Positions 27,349-36,679 are shown, counted from the first letter of the stretch. The stretch is 45,424 nt of DNA from Pseudomonadota bacterium (GCA_018823135.1 JAHJJF010000061.1:1-45424); one strand, 5' to 3'. The notes: generated from the sequence alone by a model not told the origin. Made by a program: numbers and translations.

Positions 27349-28794
27349 ATGAATCGAACCATTTATCAAGAGCCACTAGTAAGTCGCTACACCAGCCCTG
27401 AAATGCAGGGACTTTTTTCCGAACAGACAAAAATTGAAACATGGAGAAAATGCTGGATAGCCCTGGCTGAAGCTCAATGCGAACTTGGGCTTTCCATGGT
27501 CACACCTGAAATGGTTCAGCAGATGAAGGCAAACATTTCTGACATCGATTTTGAGCTGGCATCGCAAAAGGAAAAAGAAATACGCCATGACGTAATGGCC
27601 CATGTTTATACTTTCGGGGTTAAATGTCCACTCGCCGAACCCATAATTCACCTGGGGGCAACCTCTCAGTTTGTCGGCTGCAACACCGATCTCATTCTCC
27701 AGAAAAAAGCCCTGGCAATTATCAAAAAAATGCTGGTAAACGTCATTGCCAACCTCAGCCGTTTTGCCGCAACCCATAAGGCCTTGGCAACCCTTGGCTA
27801 CACCCACTACCAGCCAGCTCAACCAACTACCGTTGGCAAAAGAAACACTTTGTATATCCAGGACTTGCTTATAGACCTTGATTATCTGGAAAATCTCGAA
27901 AAGCAGATTAAGGCCCGTGGAGCCAAAGGAACTGTCGGCACCCAGGCCTCTTTTCTAGAATTATTCAAGGGCGACCATGAAAAAGTCAGAAAACTCGACA
28001 ATCTCGTTGCAGAAAAACTCGGATTCGACAAGGTCTTTGACGTGACCGGCCAGACCTATACCCGTAAGCTTGACATGAAAACCGCTGAAACCCTTGCTGG
28101 CATTGGCGCCACCGCCCATAAATTTGCCGTTGACCTTCGCCTGCTTTCAAACCTTAAAGTCCAGGAAGAACCGTTTGCACAAGGTCAGGTCGGCAGTTCG
28201 GCAATGGCATATAAACGCAACCCCATGCGATCCGAAAGGATGACCGCCCTTTCCCGTAAACTTTCAGGCCTGGTAGCAAACTTTGACGCAACCTATTCCA
28301 ATCAATGGTTTGAACGCACATTAGACGATTCCGCCATACGACGAATGGATATCCCACAATGCTTCCTGCTCACCGATGCCATACTAAAGCTGTTTCTTAA
28401 CATTACAAGCGATATGGTTGTTTTTCCGAAACAAATTGAACGCTACATCGCCCAGGAATTACCTTTCATGGCAACTGAAAAAATACTCATGGCATGCGTT
28501 GAGGCAGGTAAGAGCAGACAGGAAATGCATGAGGTAATAAATAAACATTCCATTGATGCCGGCAGAGCCGTAAAGGAAAAAGGCCTTGATAATGATTTAT
28601 TGAACCGTCTTGCCAAGGACCCGCTTATTCCTTTTGATAAATACGATTTACATAAAATGATTGTCTCTAATACCAACAGCTTTGTGGGTAGAGCCGTGGA
28701 ACAAACCGAAGATTTCCTCAACGAGGTGGTGGAACCGAGACTGAATAAATACAAAGAACTTCTCGGTGGGCTGGATTCTCAACTCTCCGTGTGA
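27349..28794 (+). CDS. purB: Adenylosuccinate lyase, long (human ADSL-like) type
   Basis: About 481 residues. The ATG at 27349 is favoured because TGGAG at 27337-27341 sits 7 nt upstream; the ATG at 27343 is too close to it. The enzyme cleaves SAICAR and adenylosuccinate in purine synthesis. Motifs are HLGATSQFVGCNTDL, the catalytic-His region LGYTHYQPAQPTTVGKR, and the flexible signature loop GSSAMAYKRNPMRSER. These sequences and the length resemble the ADSL clade found in animals and some bacteria rather than the shorter Bacillus-type PurB. A 219-bp gap from recJ precedes it. The gene lies among housekeeping genes, with no other pur gene adjacent. Confidence 0.94.
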   Translation: MNRTIYQEPLVSRYTSPEMQGLFSEQTKIETWRKCWIALAEAQCELGLSMVTPEMVQQMKANISDIDFELASQKEKEIRHDVMAHVYTFGVKCPLAEPIIHLGATSQFVGCNTDLILQKKALAIIKKMLVNVIANLSRFAATHKALATLGYTHYQPAQPTTVGKRNTLYIQDLLIDLDYLENLEKQIKARGAKGTVGTQASFLELFKGDHEKVRKLDNLVAEKLGFDKVFDVTGQTYTRKLDMKTAETLAGIGATAHKFAVDLRLLSNLKVQEEPFAQGQVGSSAMAYKRNPMRSERMTALSRKLSGLVANFDATYSNQWFERTLDDSAIRRMDIPQCFLLTDAILKLFLNITSDMVVFPKQIERYIAQELPFMATEKILMACVEAGKSRQEMHEVINKHSIDAGRAVKEKGLDNDLLNRLAKDPLIPFDKYDLHKMIVSNTNSFVGRAVEQTEDFLNEVVEPRLNKYKELLGGLDSQLSV

Positions 28795-28857
28795 ACCACG
28801 CCTGCTTGTGACGCATGATATCTCTTGTTCTTTTTAAAATAATGAAGCAGGTTTCAA

Positions 28858-29094
28858 TTGGCAAAAACACTTCCTGTCTGGCACCGAATTCCATTACGAA
28901 TAGCCCCGGAAAGAATATATTTTCTGCGGTTTATACTCGAAGGATATGACGGCCTGGCCATACTTTCAACCCTGGACCAACATGCAGGCGTCGTCGAAAT
29001 TCGATTTCCGGAATCCGCATCACAAGTTTTGTTTGGACTCCTGGAAGACATCGCCCCTACCCTTTTCAATCAATCAAGAAATCCCAACCTGTAA
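28858..29094 (+). CDS. Small conserved protein, DUF4911-like
   Basis: 78 residues read from TTG at 28858, the first possible start after an in-frame stop. GAAGCAGG a few bases upstream is a modest ribosome site. The sequence RIAPERIYFLRFILEGYDGLAILSTLD resembles DUF4911 proteins that occur in Desulfobacterota, where a compact ferredoxin-like fold handling translation-linked genes has been suspected but not shown. It ends 9 bp before miaB and is almost certainly co-transcribed with it. The function is unknown; the family call is from memory of the pattern. Confidence 0.7.
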   Translation: MAKTLPVWHRIPLRIAPERIYFLRFILEGYDGLAILSTLDQHAGVVEIRFPESASQVLFGLLEDIAPTLFNQSRNPNL

Positions 29095-29103
29095 GAATTT
29101 TTC

Positions 29104-30447
29104 ATGAAACGAGTTTACATTGAAACCTTTGGCTGCCAGATGAATGAACGTGATTCTGAAATCATGTCGCAACTTCTTGTTTCCTCCGGTTATATCGAAA
29201 CCTTTACCATCACGGATGCAGACCTTGTATTGGTAAACACTTGCAGCGTGCGGGAAAAAGCAGAACAAAAGGCTTACAGTCTCCTCGGGACCCTTAAAAA
29301 AATGAAGGTGGCCCGACCATCTCTGCTGGTTGCAGTTGCCGGATGCGTTGCGCAGCAGGACGGAGCCGGTATGCTCAAACGAATGCCCCATGTTGACCTG
29401 ATTATCGGGCCTCAAAACATTTACCGGCTGCCGGAACTTTTGGAAAAAGCATCCGATCAAACCCCTAAAAAACAAATTGCGACCAACCTTTCCAATTCTT
29501 TTGTTATTCCGCCGTTTCTGCCGAATATGAAGAACCAGTCAACATTCAAACGGTTTGTCACCATCATGCAGGGTTGCAATAATTTCTGCACCTATTGCGT
29601 AGTGCCGTTCACCCGCGGCCGTGAAGTAAGTCGCAAAAAAGATGATATAATTAATGAAATAAAACATTTGATTGATAACGGGATTAAAGAGATTACCCTG
29701 CTCGGACAAAACGTCAATTCCTATGGATTGGATCGTCCCAACGAGCAAGACATAACCTTTCCTGATCTCTTGCGAGCTGCTTCTGAAGTAAAAGGGCTTG
29801 AACGTATCCGCTTTACAACCTCTCATCCCAAAGACCTTTCAGAAGATCTTATGCGCTGTTTTCAGGAAATTAAAACACTCTGCCCACATCTGCATCTACC
29901 TGTTCAATCCGGGTCAAACACAATCCTCAAACAAATGAACAGAAAATATACCATTGAGAAATATCTTGATAAAGTCTCTGAACTTCGGAAATATAATCCG
30001 GAGATAGCCATAACCACGGATATCATTGTTGGGTTTCCGGGTGAAAAAGACGAAGATTTTGAAGCCACCATGCAATTACTTGAATCTGTTCGCTACCATG
30101 GGGCTTTTTCTTTTAAATATTCAGACCGGCCTCATACCAAATCCGCATCTTTTTCAGAGAAAGTCCCTGAAAATGAGAAAACTTCCCGGCTTGCAAGACT
30201 TAAATCCCGCCAGGATGAAATCAACCTGGAACGACATCGCCAATACATCGGCAGAAAAATGAAGATCATGATCGAGGGAACTAGTAAAGCCTCAGATGGG
30301 CAATGGACCGGCCGAACCATGACCAATCATATTGTGAACTTTGACGGAAATCCTGATCTTCAGGCAGGACAAATCATCACTGTGATTATTACCGAAACCT
30401 GCCAGAATTCTCTCCAGGGAAAACAGACAAATGATTTTAATGGATAA
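29104..30447 (+). CDS. miaB: tRNA-2-methylthio-N6-dimethylallyladenosine synthase
   Basis: 447-residue methylthiotransferase. The N-terminal UPF0004 domain carries its auxiliary-cluster cysteines (ETFGCQMNERDSE, NTCSVREKAEQKA, AGCVAQQ). The radical SAM motif is CNNFCTYCVVPFTRG (CX3CX2C), followed by LLGQNVNSYG and LHLPVQSGSN. A TRAM RNA-binding domain ends the protein. It methylthiolates the i6A37 made by MiaA. The MiaB assignment over MtaB or RimO rests on the motif set and on miaA being nearby. It lies 9 bp after the DUF4911-like gene. Confidence 0.94.
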   Translation: MKRVYIETFGCQMNERDSEIMSQLLVSSGYIETFTITDADLVLVNTCSVREKAEQKAYSLLGTLKKMKVARPSLLVAVAGCVAQQDGAGMLKRMPHVDLIIGPQNIYRLPELLEKASDQTPKKQIATNLSNSFVIPPFLPNMKNQSTFKRFVTIMQGCNNFCTYCVVPFTRGREVSRKKDDIINEIKHLIDNGIKEITLLGQNVNSYGLDRPNEQDITFPDLLRAASEVKGLERIRFTTSHPKDLSEDLMRCFQEIKTLCPHLHLPVQSGSNTILKQMNRKYTIEKYLDKVSELRKYNPEIAITTDIIVGFPGEKDEDFEATMQLLESVRYHGAFSFKYSDRPHTKSASFSEKVPENEKTSRLARLKSRQDEINLERHRQYIGRKMKIMIEGTSKASDGQWTGRTMTNHIVNFDGNPDLQAGQIITVIITETCQNSLQGKQTNDFNG

Positions 30448-30551
30448 ATCCTTGTTAACTGTTTAACATTTACTAAATTCAAAATGACGCCCGATCCTGT
30501 CGGCAGATAATCAATTCATTAAAAAAATCAACAGAATTAAAGGACGATACG

Positions 30552-31196
30552 ATGATTGATCTTCATACCCATACTTTTTTTAGCGACGGTGAACTTGTTC
30601 CAGCCGAACACCTGAGAAGAGTCGAGGTTCTTGGTTATGAAGCCATAGCCATTACCGATCATGCCGACTCATCCAACATGGATTTCATCATTCCACGAAT
30701 CGTCCGGGCGGCCAATGATCTTAACAGGTATTCAACAACCAGACTTATTCCTGGAATTGAACTCACCCATGTGCCACCAGGTATGTTTGCGGAGCTTGTT
30801 CGCAAGGCAAGAGAACTCGGGGCGCTGATTGTCGTGGGTCATGGAGAAACCGCAGTAGAACCCGTGACACCGGGTACCAACAGGGCTGCAATTGAATCAG
30901 GGGTTGATATCCTCGCCCACCCAGGATTTATAACCATTGAAGAAGCAACCCTTGCCGCCAAAAAAGGGATTTACCTTGAGCTCAGCGGCCGCAAAGGTCA
31001 TTCCATTACCAACGGGCACGTTGCTCAAACAGCACTTAAAGCCGGGGCAGCCCTCATGGTCAATGCCGACGCCCACGGCCCCGGCGATTTTCTTACGGAT
31101 GAAAAAGCACGCATCGTCGCCCTCGGCGCCGGATTATCTCCTCAGATGTATGAAAAAATCAGAAAGGACATGTCGGCTTTTGTAGCGGCGTTATAA
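30552..31196 (+). CDS. PHP-domain metal-dependent phosphoesterase
   Basis: 214 residues. PHP-family metal ligands are seen in IDLHTHTFFSDGE at the N-terminus, AIAITDHAD, a central GHGE, DILAHPGFI and the C-terminal NADAHGPGD. Relatives are annotated as histidinol-phosphate-phosphatase-like or DNA-polymerase-type PHP hydrolases. The substrate is unknown, and no histidine-biosynthesis gene is nearby. AAAGGACG gives a good ribosome site. The gene stands about 100 bp after miaB, with which it may share a transcript. Confidence 0.88.
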   Translation: MIDLHTHTFFSDGELVPAEHLRRVEVLGYEAIAITDHADSSNMDFIIPRIVRAANDLNRYSTTRLIPGIELTHVPPGMFAELVRKARELGALIVVGHGETAVEPVTPGTNRAAIESGVDILAHPGFITIEEATLAAKKGIYLELSGRKGHSITNGHVAQTALKAGAALMVNADAHGPGDFLTDEKARIVALGAGLSPQMYEKIRKDMSAFVAAL

Positions 31197-31560
31197 CGGT
31201 CGGACGCGTATACCGCTTCTAACTTCTTGAGATCATTAGGAGCGATAATTCAGTCTTGGACTTTTTACGAAGTCATCATAGTTGGAAACTTTCCACGGCA
31301 GATAAACGCAATACTTCTAACGACGGAAATATATCTAAAGGCTCTAAACGCTTTGCTATGAATTTCCAGATTTAAAACAAGACGTTGCATGAAAAATTTA
31401 AATATACCTCAGGTTATTTCTCCGCTACGATAAAATCACGCATTTGATGTGCTAAGTCCGGATTTCTTTTTTTCCCAACCATCAGATAAAAAAACGTATC
31501 AAGAGGTTCAAGAAATAATCCTGATACTATCAATAGTAAGTTAAAGGGAAACGTTCAAAA
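31197..31560. other. 364-bp intergenic stretch with a possible gene remnant
   Basis: No full gene is supported. On the minus strand 31414-31533 reads as a 39-residue frame from TTG, hydrophobic then basic, ending HQMRDFIVAEK and stop. It looks protein-like but has no ribosome site and may be the tail of a lost gene. Near 31255-31278 the bases GACTTTTTACGAAGTCATC show a faint likeness to the tail of the repeat at 1-263; this may be chance. Confidence 0.3.
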
Positions 31561-32085
31561 ATGGGTGACACGCTCAAAATTTTCATTCGCAAACTCGGAG
31601 ATATCCGGTTGAGCTGTCCTTACTGCATGGACCATAAGATTATTCCTGGTGAAAAGATTAAAGGGGAACATAAAATTCGTATAATATGTTCCTGCAAACA
31701 TGCTTTTGACGTGGAATTCGAGTACCGCAAGAAAACCCGCAAGAACGCCTCTCTGGACGGTCATTTTGAAAAAATCGATCCCCTTATGGCCCAGGACTCA
31801 TCACGCAGGAGTAAAACCAGCTGGGACCTGGCTTCCATCGCCAATCAGCATTCAAACTGTAAAATAAAGAATCTTTCCGTTGACGGTATCGGTCTTACAT
31901 CAAATTATAGCCATACAATTAAAGTCGGCGATCTCTTGGAAATCATTTTTACCCTGGATAATTCTTCGGCAACCATCATGGAAAAGATCTACACTGTTCG
32001 CTCTGTGGAAGATAATTATATGGGCTGTGAAATATATCTCCACGACCTGCAGGATAAAGATCTTGCCTTCTATATCCTTTCCTAG
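31561..32085 (+). CDS. PilZ-like domain protein with N-terminal cysteine cluster
   Basis: 174 residues. The N-terminal part has CPYC and CSC cysteines typical of a small zinc ribbon (SCPYCMDHKI, ICSCKHAFDVEFE). The C-terminal part from about residue 55 looks like a PilZ domain: a basic RKKTRKNASLDG stretch, then KNLSVDGIG matching the [DN]xSxxG motif. PilZ domains bind c-di-GMP. The basic segment lacks a textbook RxxxR, so ligand binding is not assured. AAGGGAA serves as ribosome site. A c-di-GMP phosphodiesterase-type gene (HD-GYP) is 2 kb away and an MshEN ATPase opens the window, so c-di-GMP signalling is plausible here. Confidence 0.75.
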   Translation: MGDTLKIFIRKLGDIRLSCPYCMDHKIIPGEKIKGEHKIRIICSCKHAFDVEFEYRKKTRKNASLDGHFEKIDPLMAQDSSRRSKTSWDLASIANQHSNCKIKNLSVDGIGLTSNYSHTIKVGDLLEIIFTLDNSSATIMEKIYTVRSVEDNYMGCEIYLHDLQDKDLAFYILS

Positions 32086-32288
32086 GACCCGGCATATTTC
32101 ATTAGCAGCGGCAAACTTTATCAATTCATCAGAAAAAACTATCGCAGAAGAAGCAGTGCCCAACAGGAATGGAATCAGCCATGACTTCTCTCCAACCCTG
32201 CCCTGTGCCAGTGATAAAAGGTTATAGGATATCAAACCGATGGTCATGCAAAGTTCCCTTATCAGGCTTTCGTGTTTTCACCTGTTAA

Positions 32289-32936
32289 TCAGGTTGTAAC
32301 TTTTTCGATAATCCTGCCCGCCTTATCAAAACGGCAGGCCAGCACATCCGGATCATGATAAAAAGTAAACCAGCAATTCTTATCTCGATAATCGGCAATA
32401 TATTTTTCCTTAATCTGCAGGTTTTCCGAGTTGACCAGATTCTTGAAATTAATATCCCAGTAGCTGTGCGATGCCCGGCTATTTGGGTGCAGAACATCAT
32501 ACCATTCATCTTTTTGAACCAGATACCGGGCATTTGCAAAAGAAAGCCTCTGCCTGCCATCCGGATCAAACATTTCCACCCCTCCTGCATGGTCAAAATC
32601 ACAGTGGGTGAGTACGACATAATCAATCGCAGTACTGTCAAGCCCAAGTTTTTCAAGCTCTGCCGGGATATTCCAGTCGCAGGTCACTTCATAAATATTT
32701 TTCTGTTTTTCCGAAAGTTTGTTACCGAGCCCGGTATCGACAAGGATCAAGGCATCAGGGGATTTGATGAGCAAAACGGCGTTGAGCATCAAAATATTAT
32801 TTGCCGAAACAGCGGGGATTTTCTTTTCCCAGAGCACTTTGGGAACTGCACCGAACATCGTGCCACCGTCAAGCATGAATTCGCCGCCGTTTAACCAGTA
32901 AATTTCTAAATTGCCAACGGAGAGTCTGTTATACAT
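32289..32936 (-). CDS. MBL-fold metallo-hydrolase
   Basis: 215 residues from the ATG at 32936; the open frame continues upstream from a TTG, but the family-like sequence starts at this ATG (NRLSVGNLEIYWLNGGEF). Metallo-beta-lactamase-fold motifs are LILVDTGLG, VLTHCDFDHAGG (HxxxDH) and a late DPDVLACRFDKAGR. The closest general pattern is the lactonase/quorum-quenching-like MBL group (GGEFMLDGGTMFGAVPK), but the substrate cannot be assigned. It lies 192 bp downstream of the outer-membrane protein gene on the same strand, possibly in one transcript. Confidence 0.85.
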   Translation of the reverse strand: MYNRLSVGNLEIYWLNGGEFMLDGGTMFGAVPKVLWEKKIPAVSANNILMLNAVLLIKSPDALILVDTGLGNKLSEKQKNIYEVTCDWNIPAELEKLGLDSTAIDYVVLTHCDFDHAGGVEMFDPDGRQRLSFANARYLVQKDEWYDVLHPNSRASHSYWDINFKNLVNSENLQIKEKYIADYRDKNCWFTFYHDPDVLACRFDKAGRIIEKVTT

Positions 32937-33128
32937 TTCAGGGCTGTTCCAGAAAATTAACGTTTCGATCTTGTTGATAATCGAGCAAGCAACGGGGTAC
33001 AAAATTCACGAGACCCCATGGAAAGCGAACCCAGCGAGATCCCAGAAAACACTCGCCCGGCAGGTATCACTCAAGGATCTATTTGAATTTATTATGTTTT
33101 TTTTAACAGTGTTTTTTTTGCTAAACCA

Positions 33129-34073
33129 TCAAAATTCAATATTCGGACGCATAATAAAGGACAGATCGTTTTTTTCATCATCACGAAGATATCCTGAATA
33201 TTTGCGATTTGCTTCCCATATATATCCGATGTCGATAGTGAGTGCGGCAACTTTTTGCATCGGCCATTTCTTGCTGACAAAAAAGGTATTCTGAACAAGA
33301 TTCATCTCTGCCGCATCAAACTTCAGGGTAAATTCAAAACCGCTGTTCTGCATCAGTGAAAGCCATGAAGCCTCATAATCTATGCGGCTCCTGCGCAGGG
33401 ATACATAAAAAACATCCGTAATATATTGATTGCCGTGCATCTTGCCGCCAACCCGGAAACTCCAGCTGAGACGCTGTTTCTCAACCTTGCGATCCCCTTT
33501 GATTTTCCACTCGAGCTCCAGCCAGTTATCGCTGATTGCATCATTATCCTTGATATGGTAATTGCCGGCGCTGATCAGATAGCCCATATATCCTTTATTA
33601 GGGACAAGCCCTGTCTCACCCGGCTTGCGGAAACTTATGACATTCCCCAGAAAAATCGAAAAGGCATACGGTTCTTCAAAGCCTGCGGTTACTGCCTGGA
33701 TCAGATTAATATCGCTTGATGCCTCAGCATCATCATAAAAATCCTCATAATTATTTTTGATAAACAACCCCAGGCAAGGCAAAGGATTGACACTTGCTTC
33801 AACAACTGCAAATCTTGGCACATAGGAACTGTAAAACAGATCCCGGTAAATCTGGAACTCACTTTTCTCACCGGCAAATGCTATGGGCTTATCGGTCAGA
33901 CTGACATAGAGGCCGACATTTGAATAATAGGCGTCAAGCTCATACTCAAAAGATACGGTTTCAGTCTTTTCCGCTTCTTCTGCTCCGGCGGTTATTGAAG
34001 TCATCTGTAATATAACCAGCAGGCTCATAAGCAGTGACAGGGAAAATGTATTGAAATCAGCAAGAATACTCAT
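33129..34073 (-). CDS. Putative outer-membrane beta-barrel protein, function unknown
   Basis: 314 residues with an N-terminal hydrophobic signal peptide (about 1-30, ending near ITAGAEE). The mature part is rich in alternating aromatic/polar strands (FEYELDAYYSNVGLYVSLTD, FSIFLGNVISF, LSWSFRVGGKM) and ends in an aromatic residue (RPNIEF). A terminal Phe is the usual outer-membrane beta-barrel sorting signal. No named family was recognised. It might be a porin-like or oligomeric surface protein. It stands alone, divergent from the HD-GYP gene 184 bp away, and upstream of the MBL-fold gene. Confidence 0.7.
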   Translation of the reverse strand: MSILADFNTFSLSLLMSLLVILQMTSITAGAEEAEKTETVSFEYELDAYYSNVGLYVSLTDKPIAFAGEKSEFQIYRDLFYSSYVPRFAVVEASVNPLPCLGLFIKNNYEDFYDDAEASSDINLIQAVTAGFEEPYAFSIFLGNVISFRKPGETGLVPNKGYMGYLISAGNYHIKDNDAISDNWLELEWKIKGDRKVEKQRLSWSFRVGGKMHGNQYITDVFYVSLRRSRIDYEASWLSLMQNSGFEFTLKFDAAEMNLVQNTFFVSKKWPMQKVAALTIDIGYIWEANRKYSGYLRDDEKNDLSFIMRPNIEF

Positions 34074-34257
34074 ATGTAATCAGAATAACCCAGCTCCTCT
34101 TTCGGGGCAAGAACGCTCTGGGCTGAATAAATGGTTATCTTCTTGAAAAGAATACTATTTCTTACTAGGCTTATATATATTGTAATGGATTAACAGCAAT
34201 ATACCGTATTCACCCTGACTCTATCCATGAATGTAATAATTCTGGATCCAAAAAACT

Positions 34258-35484
34258 ATGATAAAAAAAGTCAAAGTTGAACAACTTGCGCCCGGGGTCT
34301 TTATAAAAGGCTTTGACTGCGGATGGATGGGGCATCCCTTTCTGTTTAACAGCAAACTTATCACCAGTGAAAAAGCCTTGGAAAAACTTCGCTACTTCGG
34401 GATTCGAGAGGTATTCATTGATACAGAAAAAGGTCGTGATATTGAAGATGCTCCATCGGAAGCCGAACATAAACGCCAGATAGATCAAGAAATCAGAACA
34501 ATGGTAAATGACGATGTTTCGGAAGCCATCAACCATATTCCATTGCAGGAAGAAATTACCCAAGCAACGTCAATAAAACGGGAAGCAACGAAAGTCGTCC
34601 GTACCATAATGGCCCGAATCAGGCAGGGTAAAAACCTTGAACCGGATCAAGCGCATGTGCTTGTAAGAAAAATCGACGAATCAATTTCCCGCAATAAAGA
34701 CGCTCTTGTCCTTCTTCTTCGTCTGCGCAATAAGGACAATTACACTTTTAATCATTCCGTGGGAGTCGGCGCTCTCATGATGTCTTTTAGCAAACATCTC
34801 GGTTTGAGCAAACAACGCACCCATGAAATAGGTCTGGGGTCGCTTCTGCACGATATCGGCAAAATGAAGATCCCTGTTCAAATACTCAATAAGCCAGGCA
34901 AACTCTCGGACCTAGAATTTGCCGAAATAAAGAAACATGTTCAGTTCTGTGGAGATATTCTCAGCGGCACAAAAAAAATCCCTAAGAGAGCTGCTCTCGT
35001 TGCACTCCAGCACCACGAACGCATTGACGGCAACGGCTACCCACAGGGATTGAAAGGCGATGACATTTGTCTCGGCGGTCAGATGGCGGCAATAGTTGAT
35101 GTTTTTGACGCAATCACCTCGCGGCGTTGCTATCGAAACGGTCTTGATCCTGTTGACGGCCTTCGTCGCTTGTATGAATGGAGCAAATATCATTTTGATG
35201 AAATGCTTGCGCATCGATTCATTAAACACATCGGCATCTATCCGGTGGGCACGGTGGTTGAACTTGAAAGCGGCATGATCGGCGTGGTAATCGACTCAAC
35301 CGAACACCTGCTCAAACCGGTTGTTTCCGTGGTTTATAACAAAAAGAAGAATTGGCCGGTCTCACCTCGAACTATCAATCTTGACAAACCTTTCGGCAAA
35401 GGCGGTGCTGACAAAATAATCAGTTACGAATCCGCCAGACGCTTTAACATCGATCCCTTTAAAATGCTTGGGCTCGAAAGATAA
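34258..35484 (+). CDS. HD-GYP domain protein with DUF3391 N-terminus, probable c-di-GMP phosphodiesterase
   Basis: 408 residues. The first 60 or so match DUF3391 (KVEQLAPGVFIKGFDCGW). Residues about 150-330 are an HD-GYP domain: NHSVGVGALMM, LLHDIGKMKIP, ALQHHERIDGNGYPQGLKG, VDVFDAITSRRCYR. The full HHExxDGxGYP signature is present, so hydrolysis of c-di-GMP is expected. A C-terminal beta-rich segment (YPVGTVVELESGMIGVV) is common in this group. It is probably cytosolic, as no membrane segment is seen. It ends just before a strong bidirectional hairpin. Confidence 0.92.
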   Translation: MIKKVKVEQLAPGVFIKGFDCGWMGHPFLFNSKLITSEKALEKLRYFGIREVFIDTEKGRDIEDAPSEAEHKRQIDQEIRTMVNDDVSEAINHIPLQEEITQATSIKREATKVVRTIMARIRQGKNLEPDQAHVLVRKIDESISRNKDALVLLLRLRNKDNYTFNHSVGVGALMMSFSKHLGLSKQRTHEIGLGSLLHDIGKMKIPVQILNKPGKLSDLEFAEIKKHVQFCGDILSGTKKIPKRAALVALQHHERIDGNGYPQGLKGDDICLGGQMAAIVDVFDAITSRRCYRNGLDPVDGLRRLYEWSKYHFDEMLAHRFIKHIGIYPVGTVVELESGMIGVVIDSTEHLLKPVVSVVYNKKKNWPVSPRTINLDKPFGKGGADKIISYESARRFNIDPFKMLGLER

Positions 35485-35541
35485 TTCAGTCAAGTTTTCC
35501 TTGAAGCCCTGTGTGCACCGTTTGTTGATGTTGACCAAAAA

Positions 35542-35578
35542 AAACAGCCGGGAAGAATTCTCTCCTCCCCGGCTGTTT
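35542..35578. terminator. Bidirectional Rho-independent terminator
   Basis: AAACAGCCGGG (35542-35552) and CCCGGCTGTTT (35568-35578) pair perfectly over 11 bp. A run of eight or more A residues precedes it on the plus strand, giving a T-run for minus-strand transcripts from the cytochrome gene. The plus side has a weaker TTTGCCTTTT tail for the HD-GYP gene. Confidence 0.88.
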
Positions 35579-35606
35579 GCCTTTTAGTCAAATTTTCAGA
35601 TTAACA

Positions 35607-36356
35607 TCATATCTTTGGTGAAGGCACATCGTCACCGTGGCATTCCATGCAGTTTTCTTGTGAAGTAATGCCATATTCTTTGACATTACTGCCATGTGTT
35701 GGCTTATACTTACCATCCTTCCAGTCATTAAGAAGAGTGACGGTTTTCATTGCAATATCCGCCGACAACCTGGCGCATCTGTCTTTTCTCTGAGGACTGG
35801 CAAAGCTTACGCCTTCTTTTTTCATCCATTTGCCCACGGATATATGACAAAGCGGTGAGGCGCTGGCATTAACGCTTTTAAACTGTGCTTTGGGCTGTTT
35901 CGGTTTATAAATCGGCAACTGGGTTTCCGTATACCATGCAATAACGTCATTTAATATCGGTTCGGTGTCGTGACCGCCAATAAGTCCTGTAGCAATGCCT
36001 GCTCCATTTAATGAACCGCAGAGAGTTCCCCAGCCGACAGCACCGCCGTGTCCCCATTTAAAAGCCATTAAAGGCAGAGAGGAATAGGGTTCACCAATTT
36101 CCCTTTGTAACGGTTGCAGAATCCCGCTGACTACGGCAAAACAACAAAACCCTTTATACCAGTTTTCATAGGCGATATTGCCTGCTTCCTGCGGATCAAT
36201 CTTTTTGTATCCCCACGGGAAAGTCGCCGGCTTATTTGCTAAAACAGTCGTGACGACTCCGGAAGTTCCAAGAGTCAGAACTGCGGCACCAACCGCAAGC
36301 TTCCCCGCCCCAATCAGTGCTTCCCTTCTGGAAAGATCGCATTGCTTTTCACTCAT
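35607..36356 (-). CDS. Split-Soret-like cytochrome c / C_GCAxxG_C_C family redox protein, Tat-exported
   Basis: 249 residues from the ATG at 36356, set by GGAGGTG 8 nt upstream. The N-terminus carries a twin-arginine signal (SRREALIGAG then a hydrophobic stretch), so the folded protein is probably sent to the periplasm with cofactors in place. Cysteine features: GFCCFAVVSG near residue 70, GWGTLCGSLNGAG (C_GCAxxG_C_C-type redox motif), PLCHISVGKW, DRCARLSADIA, and one haem-c site CMECH near the C-terminus. The pattern and length resemble the split-Soret cytochrome c described in Desulfovibrio; only one CxxCH is present. It transfers electrons to unknown partners. Divergent regB and regA nearby suggest redox-linked expression, which is inference. 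Confidence 0.72.
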   Translation of the reverse strand: MSEKQCDLSRREALIGAGKLAVGAAVLTLGTSGVVTTVLANKPATFPWGYKKIDPQEAGNIAYENWYKGFCCFAVVSGILQPLQREIGEPYSSLPLMAFKWGHGGAVGWGTLCGSLNGAGIATGLIGGHDTEPILNDVIAWYTETQLPIYKPKQPKAQFKSVNASASPLCHISVGKWMKKEGVSFASPQRKDRCARLSADIAMKTVTLLNDWKDGKYKPTHGSNVKEYGITSQENCMECHGDDVPSPKI

Positions 36357-36503
36357 TTCTGGTTCACCTCCAAAGTATGAATTTATATTCTTTCCGAAAT
36401 AATGATTCCCGGAAATCCTAAGTGGCAATTAAGTTCCCCGCGTCAGGAAAATCTCCACACCTCGATTCCAAGTTACCGGGATGACTCGTTGGTCTTGTTA
36501 AAA

Positions 36504-36581
36504 AACTCGTATATTCCGAGTTATCATGTATGGGGGTTCTTCACCACCCCGGGGGAAGGAACTTAGGGAGTGGTGAAGAAC
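36504..36581. repeat. Two inverted repeats in the gap between cytochrome and regB genes
   Basis: AACTCG (36504-36509) pairs with CGAGTT (36517-36522). GTTCTTCACCAC (36536-36547) pairs perfectly with GTGGTGAAGAAC (36570-36581) over a 22-nt spacer. Neither is followed by a T-run. The second resembles a short mobile-element end (GGTTCTTCACCAC is ISL3-like in style) or a protein-binding palindrome. No transposase is near. The whole 36357-36679 stretch holds no other recognised element. Confidence 0.6.
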
Positions 36582-36679
36582 ACCGACTTTGCCTGCAACA
36601 AGTTAAACGGGGAAGAGAAACCTGGTGCAGGTGGGAAAAAAGAAAGTAAGCTATCACCTATCACATCCATGGCGATTCA

